The notes beneath the pieces were generated by a model. The model had not been told where the DNA came from. It searched no databases and saw only the letters and a program-made list of their open reading frames with translations. Source: Actinomycetes bacterium (GTDB lineage: Bacteria; Actinomycetota; Acidimicrobiia; Acidimicrobiales; Ilumatobacteraceae). Taken from it: DNA of 39,819 bases. Within the stretch, counting starts at the first letter, position 1, and each line of letters starts with the position of its first letter. Where the stretch lies: positions 1 to 39,819 of the forward strand of contig JAIXWJ010000040.1 in assembly GCA_027491335.1 (NCBI GenBank), written 5' to 3'. Of this stretch, positions 36,025 through 39,819 are shown in pieces. A program made the translations under genes and the position numbers.

Positions 36025-37538
36025 TCGTCGGCTCCCTCGTCCGGATCGACATCGAGATCGATGTCGGAGGAGATCTCGCGACGGAAGTAGTCGAGGATGT
36101 CGAAGCCGCTCTCGGTCGTGGCGTTGATTCGGTAACTCATGCTCTCCGTGAAGAACACCGGGAAGTCCTCGATGAGGATCAATTGACGGCCCCTCCACGT
36201 GGGATCGGATGCTCGCTTGGCCATGGGGCCGGAGGAATACTTGGCGGCCGACCACGACGGAATCACGATCATCGTGCGTTCCTCGACGGAGACCGAAAGC
36301 ACCTTCAACTGCAGCTTCGGTGCGCCGGCGATGGTGAGCGACCCACCGACCTTGACGTCGGGAACCGCCGGAAAGTCGTGCATCAATGTCCAGCGGGCTC
36401 CGCCACCTTCGACGGCGACCACCTTGGCGCGAACCCCGTGACCCCGCATCAACTCTTCTTCCTGCAGGTCGCGGTCACCGTGAACGAGCGAGTGCATCAC
36501 CTGACGGGATGCCGCCACTCGCTGCTGGTAGGAGAACGCCGCTTGGCGCGCACCGTTGTCGCCGCGCAGGCCCGGCCAATACGCGCGCACCTCGGGATCG
36601 TCGGAGAGTTCGCGCAACACCTGGTCCCACCACAGTCGACTGAACTTGTCCACGCCGATGCGCACGAGATCGGACAGACCGGCGTTCGCTCCGCGCGGAT
36701 CCTTGCGCAGTTTTTCGATCGTTTTCACCGTGAGCGAATGACGATGTCGCAATTGCTCACCCAGAACCTCGGCGATCTCGCGCGCCACCCGTTTGCCCTT
36801 CGCGGCGCGTTGTTCGCGCGGAGGCGCATTCCAACGTTCCACCAACGGCTGGACGGCGGTGCGTTCGAACTCGGGGTCGAGGGTGGTGGCCACCGACGAC
36901 TTCTCGGCTTCGGTGGCCGCGCGCAGTCGCGAATCACGCGTCTTTTCGCGACCCATCCACGCGAGCAGGTGACCGAGATGGGCCTGCCGAACGGGCGAAC
37001 TGGGAAAGTCGAACGCCGTGGTCAGGGCGCTCGACGCCACCACCACGGTCTGCTGGCCCGGTCGTTGGGCATCGACGAACAAACAGTTCGCCAGGTTGCC
37101 CAGTGCCCGCAGAACCTCGACGTCGGCTCGTTGCCACGTGGTGCGGGCGTAAGCGAACGCGACCGAGTGCAGCAGTTCGAGATGCGAGATTCCCGGCACC
37201 CAGATCTGTCGGAACTCGTACACCGACATCGCTTCGTCCACGTCGGATGCGAACGTCGGATGACCGAAGTGCTCCAGGACGATGCGCCCAATCTCCACCA
37301 TCATGTCGGCCACCATGTCGCGGTCGCGCGGATCGGGAACGCCGAACACGCGAGGTTCCTCGTGCGGATGGCCGACCGCCACCGCCCATGGCAAGGATTC
37401 GCCACCCATTCGCACGAACGACAGACACAGAATCTCGTCGTCGTCGCCCACGTGAACGTTCACCTTCTCGCCACGCGGAATCGGACGTCCCTCGTGCCAC
37501 GCCCGCAAACGTCGGATGGTGCGCAGTTCGTTGGTCAT
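36021..37538 (-). CDS. Cassette protein of unknown function (possible helicase partner)
   Basis: I recognise no family in this 505-residue protein. The N-terminal 100 residues are mixed alpha/beta (GEKVNVHVGDDDEILCLSFVRM); about 100-350 is largely helical, with many Arg residues; about 375-470 looks beta-rich (RAKVVAVEGGGARWTLMHDF, GGSLTIAGAPKLQLKVLSVSVEERTMIVIPSW), as expected for a small beta-barrel; the last 15 residues are acidic (DIDLDVDPDEG). No nuclease or ATPase motif is visible. Its start overlaps the upstream nuclease stop and its stop overlaps the helicase start, each by 4 bases. Given those overlaps it could be the missing N-terminal module of the helicase as a separate chain; that is inference. 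Confidence 0.8.
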   Translation of the reverse strand: MTNELRTIRRLRAWHEGRPIPRGEKVNVHVGDDDEILCLSFVRMGGESLPWAVAVGHPHEEPRVFGVPDPRDRDMVADMMVEIGRIVLEHFGHPTFASDVDEAMSVYEFRQIWVPGISHLELLHSVAFAYARTTWQRADVEVLRALGNLANCLFVDAQRPGQQTVVVASSALTTAFDFPSSPVRQAHLGHLLAWMGREKTRDSRLRAATEAEKSSVATTLDPEFERTAVQPLVERWNAPPREQRAAKGKRVAREIAEVLGEQLRHRHSLTVKTIEKLRKDPRGANAGLSDLVRIGVDKFSRLWWDQVLRELSDDPEVRAYWPGLRGDNGARQAAFSYQQRVAASRQVMHSLVHGDRDLQEEELMRGHGVRAKVVAVEGGGARWTLMHDFPAVPDVKVGGSLTIAGAPKLQLKVLSVSVEERTMIVIPSWSAAKYSSGPMAKRASDPTWRGRQLILIEDFPVFFTESMSYRINATTESGFDILDYFRREISSDIDLDVDPDEGADE

Positions 37539-38653
37539 GATGCGCCATCCAGCGGATTACGCATGCGACGCAGAAAATCACGTTCGATGTCGTTGCGGGG
37601 CCGTGCGCCGCCCATCAATTCGTCGGCGCGATGCAACGAGAGCCCGTTCAAGAACCGGTCGATGTCGTCACCCAACGCCGCTCCGTCACCGTCGGCGATG
37701 GCTTTGGCGTAGCACGACGGAGCGCGCTCGCAGAACGACAGGCACGCATCGGCGAACGACGTGGGGGCGGCCAGCACCATGTCGAAGAGGCTCTTGGGAC
37801 CTTCACCCTCGTCATCGCCCACCATGTCCGACATGTCGCGCGCCGCGGCCTCCATGAGTTCGAAGCCCTTGCGCGCTCGTTCGGCCTGATAGCGCAGATC
37901 CTCACCGACCCGCACCGTCGGATTGTTGGAGCCGGGGTTCGTGAGAACGAGGAAACCCTCGAGCGACAACTCGACGAGATCGGCCAGACCCAACTGTTCC
38001 AACACCATGGCCAACGCGTGTACGTACAGACCCATCTGGGCGCGGGCGTGGGCCAGATCGGACTTCGAGGTGTGGCCCCCTCGATCGGCGTAGGTCTTGA
38101 TCTCTCCCACCGAAACGACGGGCCGACCCCCGTCGAGCCGCACCGACAACGCATCGATGATGAGGGTGGCCTCGGGCAACATCACGCCCTTGGGAATGCG
38201 CAAGGTCGCGCTGGAGACGACGCCTTCGAAGGATCCTTTGGCGAAGGATCCTTTGGCGAAGGATCCTTCGGCGGCCAGCGTCCGCAGAAAGTCTTCCGTG
38301 TGGTCGATGGCATCGTCGATATCGGTCAACGGACCGCCGTTGATGGAGATGCGAAAGTCGAGGAACCGCGGGTCGGGTCCGGCGAACATCTGCCGCACGG
38401 CCATGGCGCGCAACAACTTCTCTCCCCCGTTCGCCACGAGGCCGGCTTCGAATCGCCGACCGCGCGCCAGCGCGAACACGGACTGCCCTTCCTTGGGTGC
38501 GGCCGGGTTTTCCCGTCGAGCGACCGCGCCCATCTTCACGTTGTGCACCGCCGACACGAGGTTGGCGCCGCACCCGGGGTGTTTGACCCATTGCTCGAAA
38601 CGACGACGGGTGTCGCGCCGATTGGCGGGAAGGGGCACCGGTACGGAGTTCAT
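37535..38653 (-). CDS. Cas4/AddB-like PD-(D/E)XK nuclease with putative 4Fe-4S site
   Basis: The 372-residue product heads the cassette. It has Cys28, then the PD-(D/E)XK core: Asp167 (LIIDALSVRL), Glu184-Ile-Lys186 (VGEIKTYADRG) and the RecB motif Q206-x3-Y210 (QMGLYVHA). It closes with Cys304-x3-Cys308-x5-Cys314 (CLSFCERAPSC), so one N-terminal and three C-terminal cysteines bracket the nuclease as in Cas4 and AddB Fe-S nucleases. This points to 5' end processing of DNA. Residues about 129-143 hold a GSFAK tandem repeat in a probable loop. The ATG at 38651-38653 has no clear Shine-Dalgarno. A 16-bp palindrome lies 9 bases upstream. Confidence 0.85.
   Translation of the reverse strand: MNSVPVPLPANRRDTRRRFEQWVKHPGCGANLVSAVHNVKMGAVARRENPAAPKEGQSVFALARGRRFEAGLVANGGEKLLRAMAVRQMFAGPDPRFLDFRISINGGPLTDIDDAIDHTEDFLRTLAAEGSFAKGSFAKGSFEGVVSSATLRIPKGVMLPEATLIIDALSVRLDGGRPVVSVGEIKTYADRGGHTSKSDLAHARAQMGLYVHALAMVLEQLGLADLVELSLEGFLVLTNPGSNNPTVRVGEDLRYQAERARKGFELMEAAARDMSDMVGDDEGEGPKSLFDMVLAAPTSFADACLSFCERAPSCYAKAIADGDGAALGDDIDRFLNGLSLHRADELMGGARPRNDIERDFLRRMRNPLDGAS
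38228..38272. repeat. Three tandem 15-bp palindromic units inside the Cas4-like gene
   Basis: GAAGGATCCTTTGGC occurs twice and GAAGGATCCTTCGGC once, in direct succession. On the coding strand they encode GSFAK-GSFAK-GSFEG. Each unit contains the 10-bp palindrome AAGGATCCTT. The frame is kept because the unit is a multiple of three. Confidence 0.95.
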
Positions 38654-38661
38654 ATCAACAT

Positions 38662-38677
38662 GAACGGTAGACCGTTC
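38662..38677. promoter_or_regulatory. 16-bp palindrome before the nuclease/helicase cassette
   Basis: GAACGGTAGACCGTTC is a perfect inverted repeat with 7-bp arms and a 2-bp centre, within the 45-base gap between the cysM stop and the first cassette gene. The 2-base loop is too tight for an RNA hairpin, so a dimeric DNA-binding protein is more likely. On the minus strand it includes TACCGT, a possible -10 box 10 bases before the ATG. No cognate regulator is adjacent. Confidence 0.5.
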
Positions 38678-38698
38678 CCGAAATGTGCGGAGTCGGGA

Positions 38699-39649
38699 TC
38701 AGAAATAGATGATCTTCTCGGCGCGGGCCTCGGCCTCGTCGAGATCGTCGGTGTAGGCCCCCGTGGAGAGGTACTTCCAGCCGCCGTCGCACACGATGAA
38801 CACGATGGTGCCTTCCTCGATCTCCGAGGCCACCTTGGCCGCGCCCGCGAGCGCCGCACCGGTGCTGATGCCGGCGAAGATTCCGCATTCGCGCACGATG
38901 CGGCGGGTCCATTCGATGGATTCGCGCGGGCGCACCACGCGCTTGCGGTCGAGGATGTCGAAGCCGTGCCAGTTGTCGAACAACGGCGGAATGTAGCCCT
39001 CGTCGAGATTGCGCAGACCCTCCACGCGTTCACCCAACGGAGGCTCGACCGCGATGATCTTGACGTCGGGCTTGTGCTCTTTCAGGAAACGACCGGTGCC
39101 CATGAGCGTGCCACTGGTGCCCAAGCCCGCCACGAAATGAGTGACCTCGGGGCAGTCGCGCAGGATTTCGGGGCCCGTGTTCTCGTAGTGAGCCCGCGGG
39201 TTGGCGTCGTTGGCGTATTGGTAGAGGAAGCACCATTCCGGGTTGGCCTTGGCCATCTCGATGGCGCGCGCCACGGCACCGTTGCTGCCCTCTTCGCCCG
39301 GCGTGAGGATGATCTCGGCGCCGAAGATCTCGAGCATCTGACGCCGCTCGATGGACACGCTGGTGGGCATGAGAATCTTGATGGGGTAACCCTTGATCTG
39401 GGCGATGGCCGCCAGCGCGATTCCGGTGTTGCCCGACGAGGGCTCGATGATGGTTTGGCCCGGCACGAGACGACCGTTCTTCTCGGCGTCTTCGATCATG
39501 GCCTTGGCGATGCGATCCTTCACGGAGCCGAACGGGTTCTGGCTCTCGAGCTTGGCCAGCAGACGCACACGAGGATTCGGCGACAAGCGGCTGACATCCA
39601 CCAACGGGGTGTTGCCGATCAGATCGAGAACGCTTTCGTGCGGGATCAT
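38699..39649 (-). CDS. cysM: Cysteine synthase, CysM type (possible O-phosphoserine sulfhydrylase)
   Basis: This is a fold type II PLP enzyme making cysteine. The 316-residue protein has LIGNTPLVDVSRL, the PLP lysine Lys44 in NPFGSVKDR, EPSSGNTGIALAAIA, VAGLGTSGTLMGTGRFLKEH and GIFAGISTGAALAGA. It resembles M. tuberculosis CysM in sequence pattern, including GLRNLDEGY with Arg213, which I believe corresponds to the phosphoserine-binding Arg220 there. The ATG at 39647-39649 is chosen over an in-frame GTG two codons upstream because AGGAGG is well spaced from it. It has its own promoter, and the product may use thiocarboxylated carrier protein or sulfide. Confidence 0.95.
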   Translation of the reverse strand: MIPHESVLDLIGNTPLVDVSRLSPNPRVRLLAKLESQNPFGSVKDRIAKAMIEDAEKNGRLVPGQTIIEPSSGNTGIALAAIAQIKGYPIKILMPTSVSIERRQMLEIFGAEIILTPGEEGSNGAVARAIEMAKANPEWCFLYQYANDANPRAHYENTGPEILRDCPEVTHFVAGLGTSGTLMGTGRFLKEHKPDVKIIAVEPPLGERVEGLRNLDEGYIPPLFDNWHGFDILDRKRVVRPRESIEWTRRIVRECGIFAGISTGAALAGAAKVASEIEEGTIVFIVCDGGWKYLSTGAYTDDLDEAEARAEKIIYF

Positions 39650-39702
39650 GCTCACCTCCTACCGACCGATGTGGGGACTAATTCCCTACCAAGACACTCG
39701 GG

Positions 39703-39731
39703 ATTGTAATGATTCCCCGTCCGAATGGGAA
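39703..39731 (-). promoter_or_regulatory. Promoter of cysM
   Basis: On the minus strand TTCCCA (39726-39731), a 17-base spacer and TACAAT (39703-39708) form a sigma-70-like promoter; the -10 differs from TATAAT at one base and the -35 matches 4 of 6. The expected start is near 39696, giving a leader of about 45 bases that ends in AGGAGG. The leader contains GGGA-N5-TCCC, a short inverted repeat of unknown meaning. Confidence 0.6.
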
Positions 39732-39753
39732 CACGTGCGGGAAGAACCGCCGG

Positions 39754-39819
39754 TCAGAGGGCACAGACGTCGATTTCGGCGATCTCGCCCTGGCGGATGC
39801 GGAAGGTCCGCATCTCGGG
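39754..39819 (-). CDS. C-terminal end of an upstream gene, possibly Mec-like (M67/JAMM)
   Basis: The last 21 codons before a TGA at 39754-39756 read without a stop to the window edge: MRTFRIRQGEIAEIDV is the core. The pattern (short beta strand, turn, strand, ending near an acidic-hydrophobic tail) resembles the end of Mec metallopeptidases, which in M. tuberculosis lie in mec-cysO-cysM. The assignment rests on position and a short segment and is uncertain. No cysO-sized frame exists between this stop and cysM (97 bases). Confidence 0.4.
   Translation of the reverse strand, partial: PEMRTFRIRQGEIAEIDVCAL

Noticed and set aside
38228-38272. Repeat array as a CRISPR or integron-like element
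   Set aside because: Units are 15 bp, directly abutting without spacers, and in frame with a nuclease gene.
37631-39709. 692-codon plus-strand frame antisense to the Cas4-like gene and cysM
   Set aside because: It spans two clearly coding genes and their intergenic gap; composition is typical of antisense frames.
39656-39753. Hidden cysO between the upstream gene and cysM
   Set aside because: Only 98 bases are available and they hold the cysM promoter and leader.

Overview
The window is a high-GC, gene-dense actinobacterial chromosome segment. My guess is an Acidimicrobiia-type lineage; that rests on overall character and not on any rRNA. Support for an actinobacterium: a WhiG/FliA-type sigma factor next to rpsB, an Rv2466c-like DsbA protein (the mycothiol world), a CysM-type cysteine synthase, the MEP isoprenoid genes dxr and ispG, and gene orders resembling two blocks of the Mycobacterium chromosome. 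Coding is almost continuous. No stretch over 300 bases lacks a gene, and there is no IS element, prophage or CRISPR array.

Layout. (1) 1-5604, minus: rimP-nusA-ylxR-infB-DsbA-like, a translation/transcription operon. A perfect-looking intrinsic terminator (5689-5716) lies in its leader and looks like an attenuator. (2) 5792-8756, plus: proS and manA. (3) 8841-22265, minus: comM-dprA-xerC-whiG-like-M23-like-rpsB-tsf-pyrH-frr-cdsA-dxr-rseP-ispG, a classic actinobacterial block with many ATGA/GTGA overlaps. (4) 22393-29202, mixed: a lipoprotein, an isolated clpP, a beta-carbonic anhydrase, two tandem fold-type II PLP enzymes divergent from a SufR-like cysteine-rich regulator, an EthD-like protein, tRNA-Leu(UAG) and a D-threonine aldolase-like enzyme. 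(5) 29188-31486, minus: murI-rph-rdgB. (6) 31584-32741, plus: a Dabb protein and an EamA transporter. (7) 32757-38653, minus: a four-gene, fully overlapping nuclease/helicase cassette. (8) 38699-39819, minus: cysM with its own promoter and the last codons of an upstream gene, possibly Mec-like.

Most notable is region 7. It encodes a Cas4/AddB-like PD-(D/E)XK nuclease with a putative Fe-S cluster, an unrecognised 505-residue protein, a compact SF1 helicase whose Walker A sits only about 23 residues from its start, and a TM0106-type RecB nuclease with a C-terminal RNase H-like part. Start and stop codons overlap by 4, 4 and 8 bases, so the four products are probably made together. In Mycobacterium tuberculosis, as I recall, cysM lies close to murI-rph-rdgB; here the cassette and two plus-strand genes sit between them. 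A 16-bp palindrome lies just before the first cassette gene. I infer a multi-subunit DNA-processing system for repair or antiviral defence that I cannot match to a named one.

A second theme is leaderless expression. Seven genes that head transcription units have a TANNNT hexamer 6-7 bases before the start codon and no Shine-Dalgarno sequence, whereas genes such as cysM, rpsB, rph and cdsA have good ones.
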